DNA of 64,000 bases, from NCBI GenBank assembly GCA_015680685.1, contig MNCI01037953.1, positions 1,248,542-1,312,541 on the forward strand. Reading direction: 5' to 3'. Source of the stretch: Gnetum montanum. Lineage: Eukaryota > Streptophyta > Gnetopsida > Gnetales > Gnetaceae. A model generated the notes under the pieces. The model was not told the origin of the DNA. It did not search any database and saw nothing but the letters and a program-made list of their open reading frames with translations. Below, piece by piece: positions 31,346 to 43,094 of this stretch. Made by a program: the position numbers and the translations under genes. Numbering within the stretch: position 1 is the stretch's first letter; each line of letters begins with the position of its first letter.

Positions 31346-32391
31346 CCTTTGTGTTGCGATCGAAAAGATCAATTCGCTGGAAAGAACTGATGGATCCAAT
31401 GTAAGCAGTCCTCAACCTTGGATCCCTAGGGTCTCCATAACAATGAGATCTGAGGTGTCCTAGCCAGTTTAAAGTGAAAATGGGATAAATAATATAATTA
31501 CAAATTGAAATAATATAAATGCACTAAAATAAATGACAAATTTAATTTGAACAAAAACCAAAACTATAAACTTTATTTTACAAAGAATAAAATAAATGAG
31601 AGATAAGAGAGTGTGTACAAAGTATGCTTGAGAGGGCAACAAGGGGGGGTTTACTTGAGTGAGGGTTCAGGGTTGATTGAATTTAATGTGTTCAACTCCA
31701 CAATTTGGATGTCTTGCCAATTCCAATGCTATTAAAATTTCTTTGCTGCTACTCTAGATCTACAATGTTGGTCACTACTGAGGGGCAAGAAAAGTGGAGA
31801 ATTTGGATGCCAGATTGCTCCACCTTGGGGTTTGGGAATCCGAGAGATCCAACATTGATACCAAAAATCCACAAGCATCAGGGTGATAATGCTTTCATGC
31901 TAGGGTTCAAGAGACTGGAAATGTGGGAGATTGCAAGAGTTCTTAAGTGCTTGAGAATGCCCCAAGTATGGAATTATTGCTTGGAACAATGTATGTATGC
32001 TCAATGTATTCTAGTGCCAAAAAGAAGTGGAACCTATCAATGGTGTTTGAGGCTAGTTTTTATAGGTTTTAGGCCACGAAAGATGCTGCAAAATGGCTAT
32101 GATTTGGATACCAATTGACTGCCAAATTGCTACAAATTTCTGCCTTGTTCAAGTGAGATGGGTGCCCAAATTTGGGGAGTTACCATATATAGTAAGTGCC
32201 TCTCCTCATGGCCAATCTATTTACTATAAATAGCAACAAGGGAACACCTTCCATGTTGGAGATGAATCTTCCACACTGAGCTCTCCACCATGCTTACTGA
32301 AGTGGCTGGTCAACATTGGAGTGCATGAAGTGTCAAAATTTAGCTATTGTGGCTTCCATGCTATGGGGATGCAATTTCCATGCTATGGGTG
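31346..32391. other. Unassigned non-coding segment left of element H
   Basis: Starts near TGTTGCGATCG and contains an open 137-codon + strand frame (31,705-32,118) that I do not recognise. The last 150 bp hold CTTCCATG/TTCCACACTGAG hairpin-type sequence like the F array, and similar sequence resumes at 43,690 on the other side of H. This suggests H landed in the 3' non-coding or LTR part of element F. Confidence 0.35.
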
Positions 32392-32794
32392 TGTCACATC
32401 CCCATTCCCAAATGATGCTACTACATAAAAAAGATGATGCCTTTTCAAAATGAGTGATTATTTCTATCTTAACAAGACTTGAAAGGGTAGTTGTAATTAA
32501 GATCCAAAAGGATATATTATAATAATGAACATCTCTCAAGGTAACCTTTGGGGGTTTGACCTAAGCCATTTATACTTGAGCTTAGAGTTCGTGCCAATCA
32601 TGGAGTGGCAAAGTTGATAAGGCAAGTCACGAGAGGTGAGTGAAGTGGGATAAGAAGTGGACTAGCCATCCCTCCTAGCTAGTTATAGGCCTAACCATGG
32701 TGGAAATTCTAGATTGCCTCTAAGGGATAAATGCCAAAGGAAGAAAATCCTAAGGAACACTCTCAAAGCATGATCCAAATACACTATTTCATAT
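32392..32794 (+). repeat. 5' LTR of element H, left part
   Basis: Begins TGTCACATCC. From about 32,489 it aligns with the 3' LTR copy at 43,215-43,517 (for example GGTTTGACC and AAGTGGACTAGC). It is interrupted after CATAT by element C. Confidence 0.75.
32790..32794. repeat. Target site duplication of element C, left copy (CATAT)
   Basis: CATAT precedes the LTR start and is repeated at 40,841-40,845. The uninterrupted site is visible in the other H LTR at about 43,513-43,517. Confidence 0.9.
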
Positions 32795-33623
32795 TGATGA
32801 CCGACAAGGTACCCCTACGCCCAACCATATGAATCACAAGCATTCACATGCAATCCGGTCAAATTCCGCAGACTGTAATTACTAAGTACACTAGAGCTAA
32901 ATGGTGTGTGCATGTTGTTTGTTCATTGTCTTCCTAGTCCCACTTGTGGAATGCAATTATATGGTTAAGTGTGACTGAGGCATATGATTTTTATTTTTTT
33001 TGTGTTTCTATGGAATTACTCACCTAGAACAAGAATAAGAGTCATTAAAAATAAAAGTGATTAATTCCTAAGAAAACTAAAGTCTAATCTAGCCTAACAC
33101 AAGTAACCATTCTCACTTCCTGGACACATCCTGAACTTTGTGAAAACACTATTGGGCTATCAAACACTAATCATTTCTGAGCTACCATGTGTCACACATA
33201 TGCTTGAAGGGGTCATGCTTGTGTAATTTAATAATTTTCTTAATTGATCAAAATGAGTTGTTACGCTAATAACATGAATGTAAAGTGCATAAAATAAAAT
33301 AAAATAAAATATAAATGTGTAAGAAAAAAAATCTCAAGTGTTGCAAGGATGAATCAAAGAGCTCGTCTTTATTGCCAATACAATGGTGTGCTCAGGTACA
33401 TCAATGCTTGAATAAAGATTCATTCACACTTAGACCTCCTGCTGCAGGCACTTGGAAAATATTCTAACTTTCAAATAGAAAAACTACAAGAGTTTCTCTA
33501 CTTGACTGCTAAAAACATGCTCCCAATTGTGTGCTTAGGCGCTGTATTTATAGACCCAGGAGTAACCTGGGAATAACCGCTCTAATAATAACCACTCTAA
33601 TAATTAGAGTAATTGCTTCATCA
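32795..33623 (-). repeat. 3' LTR of element C
   Basis: 829 bp, with TGATGA at one edge and TTCATCA at the other. On the minus strand it has a TATA box TCTATAAATACAG (about 33,543-33,555). Homologous to 40,059-40,840. Unlike A and B, no GATATCGC cluster is seen. Confidence 0.9.
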
Positions 33624-33641
33624 TACCCCCACAACTGAATG
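33624..33641 (-). promoter_or_regulatory. Polypurine tract of element C
   Basis: The minus strand reads CATTCAGTTGTGGGGGTA directly before the LTR, similar to the PPT of element A. Confidence 0.6.
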
Positions 33642-34332
33642 AAAACTCATCCTCAAGTATAGAAGATGAGGAACAAGTTATTTACAAAATATATTAGGGG
33701 GGTGTGAACTTATTTGACTAACATGCAGAGTGACATAGAGAAAATAGACAAATACAGAAGTGCTCGAGCATATAATATTATAATTATGTACAAAATTGAT
33801 GTTCATGACAATTAGGAAAGAACACCAATGGATTCAAAGGACATCCAACCCCTCTTAGCAATAGAAGAATGAGGGAAAGGTAGAAGAGATCCAGTGGTCA
33901 TGAACAATCTCCCTCGAGTGATATGGTTGCATCCTCCTTGGTGATGATAATCCTACTTCCAATCCACACTTCCCACTGCAATCACAACAAAACCAATGAT
34001 TAGTATATATAGTATGTAAATAATGGCTAAATACCTTGTCTCGTCAATGATTTTATCTAACCAAGTTATGATTGTGATAGATTGATTGCTTGATATTGTT
34101 AGTGGAAAGACTAACGAATGGGTTAAATAAGAGAAGCAATCCATACAATTCAAAAAAATCTTGACACAAGTAGTGGAAAGAAGGTATTCACAACAATAAA
34201 AAGGAATTCATTACAAATAGTTGTGAAGGTGCATACAATTTGGATGACATGGATGGGGTAAATAAAAAGAATTTGATTGTAACAATGACTAAGGGTAATG
34301 AACTTAATTTAACCAAATCAAAAGATATGAAA

Positions 34333-34376
34333 GTGGGTCCTCCCCAAAGTAGGCACAAGCCTTTTATGCCCTTTCA
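34333..34376 (-). promoter_or_regulatory. Conserved non-coding motif, copy in element C
   Basis: The minus strand contains AAAGGGCATAAAAGG and then CTACTTTGGGGAGGACCCAC. See the copies in A (25,361-25,393) and B (53,980-54,023). Confidence 0.6.
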
Positions 34377-35480
34377 TAACTTCAAACCAAGGATTCTGTG
34401 GGCTCCATGGATGATTAATGATTATAGAAAGTTAAGTGCAAAAACTTGAAAGTAACTAACTGAGAAACCCGACACATCAAACCAGAACACCGAATCAAAA
34501 CATGAAATTGGTAGTGAGGTGAGATATGGAAAGCATAGATGGATGACAAAGAAAGTAGAATGGAGTTCCTAATTATGGTCACATACAGCCTCTTGTGGAG
34601 TTTGTGATTAATTAACTTGGTAGGATCCTTCCTCAGTCCATATTAAAACCAACCACTTTCAATGACTTCTCATCAACATTCTAAGGCAAGTCCATCCCCT
34701 AAAATACAAGAATGATCTCACAAAACAACCACTGTTTCAAATGGGAGAGAAGATAGGAAGTGAGAAAGGACCTTAGTTAGATGAGACAAAACAAGTCTCA
34801 TAACCAATGCTTCTAGTCCTTTTATTTGGTCTAAGGGATGTGCTTTGAATTCCCATGTTTTTTTTTATGTGTGTGGAAACCATACCATGTAAAGACCCAT
34901 GCATTTTTTGCATTTATTTTTTCCAAGTGGTGTGCTTTGAATCCTCATCTTTTCTTTTCTTTTATTTTTTTATTTTTATTTTTTGGTGATGAGGACCACA
35001 CCATGCAAGGACTTATTTGACTTCCTATTGTGAAATGATGCGGAATGGTGAGAAGCTTACAAGAACACTCCTACACACAGGAAAAATAGAAAAGCACAAA
35101 GAACAGTGCATCCCTTTGAAGAAACACCCTATCCAAACCTCTGATTCCATCCCAATTCCAAAAACTACACAAGTCACCAATTTATTAAAGTTGCATTAAT
35201 GAAAAAGAGACTGTATGCTTCCAAAACAAGAAAAATCATAGAGTAAGTGGATGGGTGGATGATGTGGACTCACTACCTATGGCATGAAAAGAAACCATGT
35301 CCTAGTCATCAATAACAACCATCAAAGTCAGAAATTAGACATCAACAATTAAATTACAAATGAAACATACCACCATCGAGTAATGCATTACCATTATACC
35401 TACCACCTTATTAGCAAAAAAAGTAAAGAAACACACCAAACATAAGCAAATATAACCATAAAAGAAAGTAAAAGAGTAGA
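34377..35480 (-). other. Non-coding 3' region of element C
   Basis: No recognisable coding sequence on either strand; ORFs here are short and of biased composition. It corresponds in place to the non-coding 3' region of element A. Confidence 0.55.
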
Positions 35481-35499
35481 TAATAGATATTGAAATGTA

Positions 35500-35640
35500 T
35501 TAATGATGGTGTAAAACAAAAACTAAGAAAATACCAATAAACTTAAAAATACAAATATGTAAAACAAAAAATAATTGTAAAACAAAGAAGATGAAAATAA
35601 AAAGTTGTAAAACCAAAAATATGTAAAACAAAAAAAAATA
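35500..35640 (-). repeat. T-rich tandem tract of element C
   Basis: On the minus strand, several TTTTTGTTTTACA-like units (seen as TGTAAAACAAAAA on +) follow the internal PPT-like site at about the same distance as in element A. Confidence 0.65.
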
Positions 35641-35682
35641 AAAAATTAAGGAGTTGTATAAAGTGTTAGTATGGATGGCCAT

Positions 35683-35697
35683 CTCCCCCATGACTAA
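35683..35697 (-). promoter_or_regulatory. Internal polypurine-tract-like site of element C
   Basis: The minus strand reads TTAGTCATGGGGGAG followed by ATGGCC, the same as the internal site of element A. Confidence 0.45.
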
Positions 35698-35739
35698 GTT
35701 GGAAGGGAGAAATTCAAAAAATTGAGCATGGTTGTCCAT

Positions 35740-36664
35740 CTAATGAGGTGTTTGTTGCATTGGTTGGCTTGGGCTCAAGGAAAAGTTTTACTTGTTGGAT
35801 GTTGACTAGTTGTTTCTTATTTGGGCTATTAGGTTTGTAGATGATCATGGCCCCAAATAAAAAAGTTTCATCTATGATGTAAGGTCCTTCCCATAATGTT
35901 TGGAATTTGGTTCATTGGGGTACAAGTGTAGGATTCCAATAAAGAACCTTTTCTCCTCGTTGAAACTTTACTTTTCTTATTTTGAGATCATGGCATTTCT
36001 TGTTGAATGCCTTATGCATCTTGTTGGATGATAGGGTCATTAACCGATTTTCATCTAGCAAATTGAGACTCATTAATCATTCTTTCTATGTTAGGCTTAG
36101 ATCTAGGTCAAGGTCACAAGCCATGGAGAGCATAGGGAGCTCAGATTAGATGGGCAAAGTTGGTAGTTTTCCATACATAAGCTCATAGGGAGAATAACCT
36201 ATGTGAAGTTTCCATGTGGAGTGATAGGCCCAAAGGGCATCATTTCATTTAGTGCTCCAATCCTTTCGGTATTTGCTAATGGTACGCATTAAGATTTTTG
36301 TAATCTCCTGATTAGTGACTTTAGCTTGATCATTGACTTTGAGATGATATGGTGTTGTGAGTTTATGTTCAACCCCTAAGTGTTGCATCCGTTTATAGAA
36401 AGTGGCACCTATAAAATGAGTTCCATTATCAGAAATNGCTTTGAGATGATATGGTGTTGTGAGTTTATGTTCAACCCCTAAGTGTTGCATCCGTTTATAG
36501 AAAGTGGCACCTATAAAATGAGTTCCATTATCAAAAATTAATGCACGAGGTATACCAAACCTGTTTACAATGTTTTGTTGTACAAACCAAGCAACAATGG
36601 TGGATGTATAATCTATGATGGTTGTTGCTTCTGTCGACTTGGATCTTTTCCAAATTTTTAGCAC
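35740..36664 (-). pseudogene. Integrase fragment of element C
   Basis: The minus-strand core reads FGIPRALIFDNGTHFIGATF (Asp kept), GVEHKLTTPYHLK and QAKVTNQEI, where the catalytic Glu is Lys. It continues with RTISKYRKDW and WAYHSTWK, then decays. A single N at 36,437 splits a duplicated 100-bp block, so the apparent repetition of the DNGTHF segment is an assembly artefact. The integrase N-terminus with the zinc domain is missing. Confidence 0.8.
36337..36538. other. Artefactual 100-bp duplication around N at 36,437
   Basis: 36,337-36,436 and 36,439-36,538 are the same 100 bp with one mismatch (CAGAAAT versus CAAAAAT), separated by the N and one base. Two overlapping contig ends were probably joined without merging. 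Confidence 0.8.
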
Positions 36665-36859
36665 ATCCCAATTAACATCATCATTTGCTCCTTCCGAGAG
36701 CTAGTGATGAACTTACTCGGGTTCATCCATACTTGCAACATATTCATATGTTAGGCCCTTAGTAGGTTCCATGCATAATGTACTACTGCTAGCATCAGCT
36801 ATCAACCACTGGGTGCCTTCTTGTTTTGTGGCTACTACATACAGACATGTCTAGATATC

Positions 36860-37372
36860 AACTTTTGGTGCACACTGCTTGCATGCAGAGATAGATGTTT
36901 GCTTTACTGATGATAACTTTTGCACACAATGGCACCCTGAATCATTATATGCGATACATGGAACTCTCTTCTTCTTGACCTTTCCAAACTCATTTTCTTT
37001 TGATATCTCCAAGGAAAGATCTCTAATACCTATTTTGGCATCAACAGTACTTAGTCATGCCCTTTCCATGATGATTGAAAAGTTCTCCTTACAATTCTCC
37101 ACTTTAATCACTAGGAAATCAACTAGATATGACCACCCACAAATGGTGGTGACGATGTCTTTAACTAGTCCTAATGGAACAATGATGGACTGGTCCACCA
37201 ATTCCAACCGAATGCTGCTCTTCTTCAAAGTAGGAAGGTTCCACATTGTGTACATCTTATGCGAGATCAGATTAATATTAGAACCAGAATCTAGAAGAGC
37301 TTTGCAAGGCTCATTCCCAGCAATTTGCAAGTAAACTAGAGGACTCTCGAAATCAACTAATTTTTTGGTCAA
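36860..37372 (-). pseudogene. pro: Aspartic protease of element C
   Basis: The minus strand reads KALLDSGSNINLISHKMYTM (D-S-G kept), then LELVDQSIIVPLGLVKDIV, GWSYLVDFLVIKV and FSIIMERAWLSTVDA. Closely related to the element A protease. The next recognisable domain is integrase at 36,664, so RT and RNase H are deleted. Confidence 0.85.
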
Positions 37373-39896
37373 GTTACCAACTTGAATCTAATCAGATACA
37401 GCATCTGCCAGCATTACAATATGGATTCAAGAGAGATTTTGGTTTGAAGGGGACTTGAATAAAGAAGAAATAGAGAAAGGAAGGAACAGAGTTACCAATA
37501 ACTGATGTATTTGCAGGCTTTGGTGGATTGCGAAGTTAGAAGAAGAGTCTTTTCTTTGTTCGTGGTTCCCACCCAGTGGATAGGTTAACCAATTGCAGGT
37601 TAACTACCTTTGTAGAATTTCTTTGCTATGGTTGTGTAGGCAATTCACCCTGCATGGATGAAGTAGGTGATAGTTGTGTAGGAGGTGGAGGAGTAGGTGT
37701 AGGGATAAGAGGTACATGAGGGTAGTAAGTGGTATCCCTCCTTGGATAGGGTGATTGATATATTTCAGGAGGATAGTGATGGAACTAGTAAGCAATAATA
37801 TCACCAAAGAAGTCCCTTGGAGATGAAGGTTGTTGAACGTAATAACAGTAGGGATATGGTTGCTGGTAAGGGTATTGTTGTCTTGGAGGTGGCAATGCCC
37901 ACAATTGTGGTTGTTGCCACTGCTAATATACTTTGTAAGGTTGCGAAGGAGTTCCACTTGGATAGTATTATTGTAGTTGGTGGAACTATCGAGGATTGCC
38001 TTGTGGATAAGATAATCTTTTGGGTGTTTTCCTTTGTGCAAGTTGTGGATGCAAGGCATACACCTTAGATTCCTGAAAGTGTGATACAACTGGGCAACAT
38101 CCCTTAGGATGTTCATACTGGCAAACATCACACCCACCATCATCATCCAAATCACTATCCGCAACCATCTTACCTTTACCTTTCGATATGGCACGTTCAG
38201 CCTCCTTACGCCTCCAATGCTCATGATCACCACTTTGCTCCTTGGACTCTTTAGCAATTTTTAAAACAACTTGAATCTTATTTTCCATGGAGTCCACTAA
38301 TTGATCAACCTTAGTTGTAATTTCTTACTAAAATTTTTGGAATGGCAAGGTTTTCTGATTCACCACCTCATCTCTGGAAAATTCGTCCTCACTGTCACAA
38401 AATCTAACCTCCTTTTTTCGAATAGAAGGATCTCTATTGTATTCTTCTATACTTTCACATTTTCTAAGCTCTCCCTCCTCTTTGGCTACCTGCTCAATTA
38501 ATCTTTGAATTCGACAAGCGCTCAACTTTGTTAATCTCCCTTGGGCATAGGCACCAAGGGTTTTCCTAGTTTCAAACTGCAACCTAGCTACGATATGACA
38601 AAGCTGATCAAGCTAAGAGTATCCATGGTTGGGACACCTATGCAACAATGAGTAGTATCAGGCAATAGTAGCATCCAAGGGCTCATGATTTCTTTGTTTC
38701 CACCCTTGAATTTGTTTTCTCAAATTGGATACTCAGGAGTACATTTGACATTTGTCATTGAATAATTCCAACATCATACTCCACCGCCTAATTGATTCTA
38801 GTTCCAAGGATCAATACCAACTTTCTACTTCCTTTATGAGTGTCTTTGGAAATAATTTCAAATTTCGCCATTTATTTTCAATATTCTGCAAGGCACATGC
38901 ATCTTGTAAAGCTTGGAGATGTTTTTGTGGATCAGCATCATATCCTCCCTCGAATTGAGAGATATTGTTCATATCAAGTCTCTTTATTCTACTGTCCTTC
39001 ACATGCCTTGTTGGAATCCTCACAACCTCTATAATATTCAACATGCCTAGAGTAGCAAGTAGAGGTTCATCAAGGCCATGATGGTGGTGCTTGCGATGCT
39101 CCCTACTAGCCCTTCTTTTTTGATGATGGGCCTCTATGGATTACCCATGTCTTTGATCATGACTATCCTGATGGTCCCTTCTATTATTCTAATCCTGTTG
39201 ATCACCTCCATCATGGTTATTTCGTCTACGGCCATGATCTGAACCCAATGAAGAAGAAGATGATGATGAAGGGGAAGAAGAAGGGGAACTTGCTCTATGC
39301 TGATGCCTATTACCATTCCTTTGATGCTTGCAACCACAATCACGATCATGATCTCCTTTATCCTCCTGTTCTTGACTTGCCTCTCTGGATCCATTTTTTT
39401 CATTGGATCTGTTTTGACTAGAACCTGGATTGTGAACTGTGGATTGTACATTCTGGTTAAGGGCTCCTTAATCAAAATCAAAGAGAGGAGAATCACTAAA
39501 GAAGTGGTCACCTTCATCAATTGGGCTAAGCAGAGATGGAAAGATGTTTGATCTCTTTCCCTTCATAAGCTTGTGTGGATGCTCCAGTTGACGATCCCTT
39601 AATCTTTGCGCTTTAGTGAGATGATAATCTCTTGAGTCGGGATCTCGCATCTCATATTCTCCATGGAGATGTTGAAGCCAGTGTTGTGCCAACATTAATT
39701 GGAGCATTGTTGGAACAAATTGGTCAAGTGGCAACACAATGTTGCCTTCCATGTCATGCCATCGCATCAATTTATCTTGATGTAAGATGAAGGTAAAGTC
39801 TGGTACATACTCATCAAGATGAGCATATACCACCTGGTATTGTTGAGGTACTTGAACTACCCTAGGCAAAGATGGGCTCCTGTGAGAAAAAGACAT
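37373..39896 (-). pseudogene. gag: gag of element C
   Basis: Starts MSFSHRSPSLPRVVQ at 39,896 and stays open for 142 codons (FTFILHQDKLMRWHDMEGN). The capsid part reads DMNNISQFEGGYDADPQKHL and LKLFPKTLIKEVESW, then ETRKTLGAYAQGRLTKL and LIEQVAKEEGELRKCE. The knuckle near 38,120 is CDVCQYEHPKGCCP, of C-x2-C-x3-H type. A Pro/Tyr-rich tail follows to about 37,610. Frames are broken by a few stops; long open pieces show this copy is younger than G or D. Confidence 0.85.
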
Positions 39897-40038
39897 TTTG
39901 TGTTAATAAACAGTGTGTAGTTAAAATTTAATTTAATGATAATAATGATAATTTTTATTTTTGTAGGATTTGACACTTAGGTTCGAACAACAAGGGTACT
40001 AGATTTCACTAGGCTTAGATCGCACACAAAGAACTACA

Positions 40039-40058
40039 ATCCCTAGCAATAGCACCAA
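40039..40058 (-). promoter_or_regulatory. Primer-binding site of element C
   Basis: The minus strand reads TTGGTGCTATTGCTAGGGAT next to the 5' LTR, a variant of the tRNA-Asp-type Athila site. Confidence 0.65.
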
Positions 40059-40840
40059 TGATGAGCCGCAAGGTACCCCTACGTCCAACCATACGAATCA
40101 CAAATGTTCACGTGCAATCCGGTCGAATTTCACAGACTGTAATTACTAAGTACACTAAAGCTAAATGGTGTGTGTGTGTGTTGTTCATTCGTTGTCTTCC
40201 CAATCCCACTTTTGGAATGCAATTGTATGGTTAAGTGTGACTGAGGCATATGATTTTTATTGTTTTGTGTTTTTATGGAATTACTCACCTAGAACAAGAA
40301 TAAAAGTAAGAGTGATTAAAAATAAAAGTGATTAATTACTAAGGAAACTAACGTCTAATCTAGCCTAACACAAGTAATCGTTTCCACTTCCCGGACACAT
40401 CCTAAACTTCGTGCAAACACTACTGGGCTGTCAAACACTAATTGTTTCTGAGCTACCAAGTGTCACACGTATGCTCAAAGGGATCGTGCTTGTGTAATTT
40501 AACAATTTTCTTAATTGATCAAAATGAATTGCTGCGCTAATAACACGAATGTAAAGTGCATAAAATAAAATATAAATGCGTAAGAAAACAAATCTCAAGT
40601 GTTGCAAGGATGAATCAAAAAGCTCATCTTTATTGCCAACACAATGGTGTGCTCAAGTACATCGATGCTTGAATAAAGATCCGTTTACACTTAGACCTCC
40701 TGCTGCGAGCACTTGGAAAATATTCTAACTTTCAAATAGACAGACTACAAGAGTTTCACTACTTGACTGCTAAAAACATGCTACCAATTGTGCGCTTGGG
40801 CACTATATTTACACTAATAATTAGAGTAACTGCTTCATCA
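40059..40840 (-). repeat. 5' LTR of element C
   Basis: 782 bp, homologous to 32,795-33,623. It lacks a piece near the TATA box, so the 5' LTR promoter looks deleted (compare 33,543-33,600 with 40,801-40,820). Confidence 0.9.
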
Positions 40841-41014
40841 CATATCAATAAAGCATTCTTTTCTTTTTCTTTTTCCAATTTCTCTGTTATTTCCTTTATG
40901 CATAATGTTGAATGTTACATATATTTAACCTTTGATATATTGTCTTCTTATGCATAATGTCTAATATAACGTATATTTGACGGTTGCTATGACATTTGGG
41001 AACGGGATGTTATA
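40841..41014 (+). repeat. 5' LTR of element H, right part (with CATAT duplication)
   Basis: Starts with the right CATAT copy, continues ATCAATAAAGC as in the intact copy at 43,517, and ends GGGATGTTATA at 41,014. Confidence 0.75.
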
Positions 41015-41016
41015 AT

Positions 41017-41028
41017 AGGTGTTAGAGC
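41017..41028 (+). promoter_or_regulatory. Primer-binding site of element H
   Basis: AGGTGTTAGAGC compared with TGGTATCAGAGC (initiator Met tRNA): nine of twelve positions match. It lies two bases after the LTR end. Confidence 0.55.
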
Positions 41029-41784
41029 AAACCACAACCTAAGGGTCACTTAGAATCATGGGGTAACTACAACCTAATGATGACCCATGGAGCCACAAAC
41101 TAGGAAGAATCATGAATTGCCACCATTTGCACCACATGTCCAAGATGATCTATGTAAACCAAAAAATGCCATTCCATTGATTTCATGAACAATGAATCAA
41201 GCATCAAGAAAGACATAGATACCACCAACCAACAAAAATTCTTCTTGGATATCATTGACCAACAAAGATTAGGTTATTCCCCATCAAAATTCATCAATTG
41301 CAAGAGATGTTGGTAAGATAAGAAAACATTGATCCAAATAATTCTTACCCATGTTAATGTTATAAATATTAATTACTTAATGTCATTGTTAATTTTCTCT
41401 CAAAAAGTTAATAACCATGACCTCAATTGATCATGTTGTGTTGAAACTCATTATCCAAAGTAACTTAGAATCATTTGTAAGTTATCAGGTCATCCATATG
41501 TCAACTTAGTAATGTAGGTTTGGTAGAATAAGTTAGTGGACCTTCCAAAATCTTAAAATCCAACTTTTTTTTTTTGAACCCTAATATAATGTTCAATGCA
41601 TGGTACTCATTGAGATAATTCCAATAGTGAAAATTTCATCTCCATCAAACTTACTGTTTAAAAGATATTGCAATTTTAAGTTTCTTAATTTGTGTGCATT
41701 AAAATAATACTAAATTATTAAAATTATTATTTTAAAAAAAAACAAAAACAAAAACCAAACAAAGAAGAGGGAAGAAGAGTGGTA

Positions 41785-42005
41785 CGTCGTGGGTTCAAAC
41801 CCAGGCCCCCCTTTAGATTTCAAATTCCTTTTTTTAAATAAATATATATTTATAAATAAGTAAGTAAATAAAAGGTGAGAGGTCAAGGGTTCGAACCTAG
41901 GTCCTCCACCCCCGTTTTTTAAAAGAAAAAACAACTAATTATTATGATTATTATTTGTAAAATTATTAATGCGGAAGATTGTGGGTTCAAACCCAACCCC
42001 CCAAT
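41785..42005. repeat. Three B-box-like motifs GTGGGTTCAAACCC
   Basis: GGGTTCAAACCCA (41,793), GGGTTCGAACCTA (41,888) and GGGTTCAAACCCA (41,983) are spaced by 95 bp and resemble the Pol III internal B box (GGTTCGANNCC). Each is followed by a C-rich run. No A box or tRNA body is evident. They may be remnants of tRNA-derived repeats, or palindromes of another origin. Confidence 0.4.
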
Positions 42006-42029
42006 TCTATATATATATATATCTATAAA

Positions 42030-42600
42030 CTTTGTAGTGGCCGCGCAGACCATGGTTGGGGCTGCGCATGCCTTGGAAGGTGGCAAAGACCCCTGCACTC
42101 CACTGCACCATCCAAGTACGACTATCACTCAAACCCAGCACCGTCACCGTCGCTGGTCCCCATGCACCACCAAAACCCTGCACATCTGCAGCGTCACCTT
42201 GAACTGAACTGAACTGAACTGAACTGAAGTGGATGTTGATGATAATATTATCAGGGAATGAGAGGGCCACATAGGCCTCGCTCAGGGCTGCACAAGCGCC
42301 GCTAAAGGCCGTGCAGGCCCGTACCATGCCTTTTTAGCGGCTATGAACAGCGCCCAAAGCCCCTGCGAGAAATTGCTGCCCTCCAGGGCCGTTTTTTGGC
42401 CGTGTAAGCCCTGCAAGGGACCGCACTGCGTCGGATCCGTTTTGGGCTGAGCTGGGCAGACCCACCCCACAGAGGCCCCTCGCGCAGGCTACAAAACGCC
42501 GATCTGCAGGCAGCCGCGCCTCCCATGACCACCCAGCACTGCCTAGGCCTTCCGTCAGCACTGCATCCATTGCTACGTTGTTCCTAGTCTGCTTTGTTGC
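42030..42600. other. GC-rich island with (GAACT)n microsatellite
   Basis: Strikingly richer in G and C than anything else in the window (for example GGCCGCGCAG and CAGCCGCGCC). A run of about five TGAAC units lies at 42,198-42,228. Not recognised as coding. It could be captured foreign or host sequence inside element H. Confidence 0.5.
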
Positions 42601-43094
42601 CAGAAAACCTTTTCCGTTGATTGACAGAGATTTCGAGATTTCCATTGATGCAAAATTCAAAATTTTTGTCAGAATAGTGTTAGTTTAAAATTTGGAATGC
42701 CAACAAAATTTTCAAAAAAAAAAAAAAGATTTGATGCAACCATGTAAGATATGAATTTCCTAATTAAGGGTGTTCATTTTGAAGTAGTAGAATGGGTGAT
42801 CTTTCTTTTCATTTTGGAAGCTTTTTTCAGTAAACAAAGAGTCATTTCCTATAGATTTCAACCTTTTAAACTCAATGGTGAAGACAAATTTGTCTCCAAG
42901 AACCCCAAAGGTTAATTTTCACCTCTTGCCCAATATAGTATCTTAAAACCCTTAAAAACATAACTTTTGCAAAACTTAAGTATACGATATCAATTTTCAC
43001 CATATGAATAGTTATTTTCAACATTTGTTCACCCTTTTAAATACACTAGTGAGGTCAGATTTATCATCTAGGTACCTAATAATTCAATGGTATT

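Larger units (their letters stand above)
32795..40840 (-). mobile_element. Element C: non-autonomous Athila-like element (gag, pro, integrase piece; no RT)
   Basis: 8.05 kb, minus strand: 5' LTR 40,840-40,059, primer site, gag, protease, integrase core fragment, internal PPT-like site, conserved motif, PPT and 3' LTR 33,623-32,795, with exact CATAT flanks. Protease and integrase fragments lie less than 500 bp apart, so RT and RNase H were deleted. It inserted into the 5' LTR of element H. Confidence 0.9.
41029..43090 (+). other. Internal region of element H, no gag or pol
   Basis: About 2 kb. The left part is ordinary AT-rich sequence. 41,785-42,005 holds three GGTTCRAACC motifs. 42,030-42,600 is a GC-rich island. 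An unbroken 108-codon minus frame (42,660-42,334) crosses the island but matches nothing I know and has alternative open frames beside it, as GC-rich sequence often does. Confidence 0.5.

Noticed and set aside
31705-32118. 137-codon + strand ORF as a gene
   Set aside because: No recognisable domain, no repeat copy to compare, and it sits in a segment of unclear origin between two elements.
39134-39520. 128-codon Ile/Met-rich minus ORF in the gag of C
   Set aside because: Out of frame with the gag homology; composition reflects CAT/ATG-rich sequence coding for His/Arg/Asp in the gag frame.
41785-42005. tRNA genes suggested by GGTTCAAACCC
   Set aside because: No A box, no acceptor or anticodon stems; only the B-box-like palindrome is present.
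42334-42660. 108-codon minus-strand ORF in the GC-rich island as a host gene
   Set aside because: Several overlapping frames are open because of the base composition, no family is recognised, and it lies inside element H.
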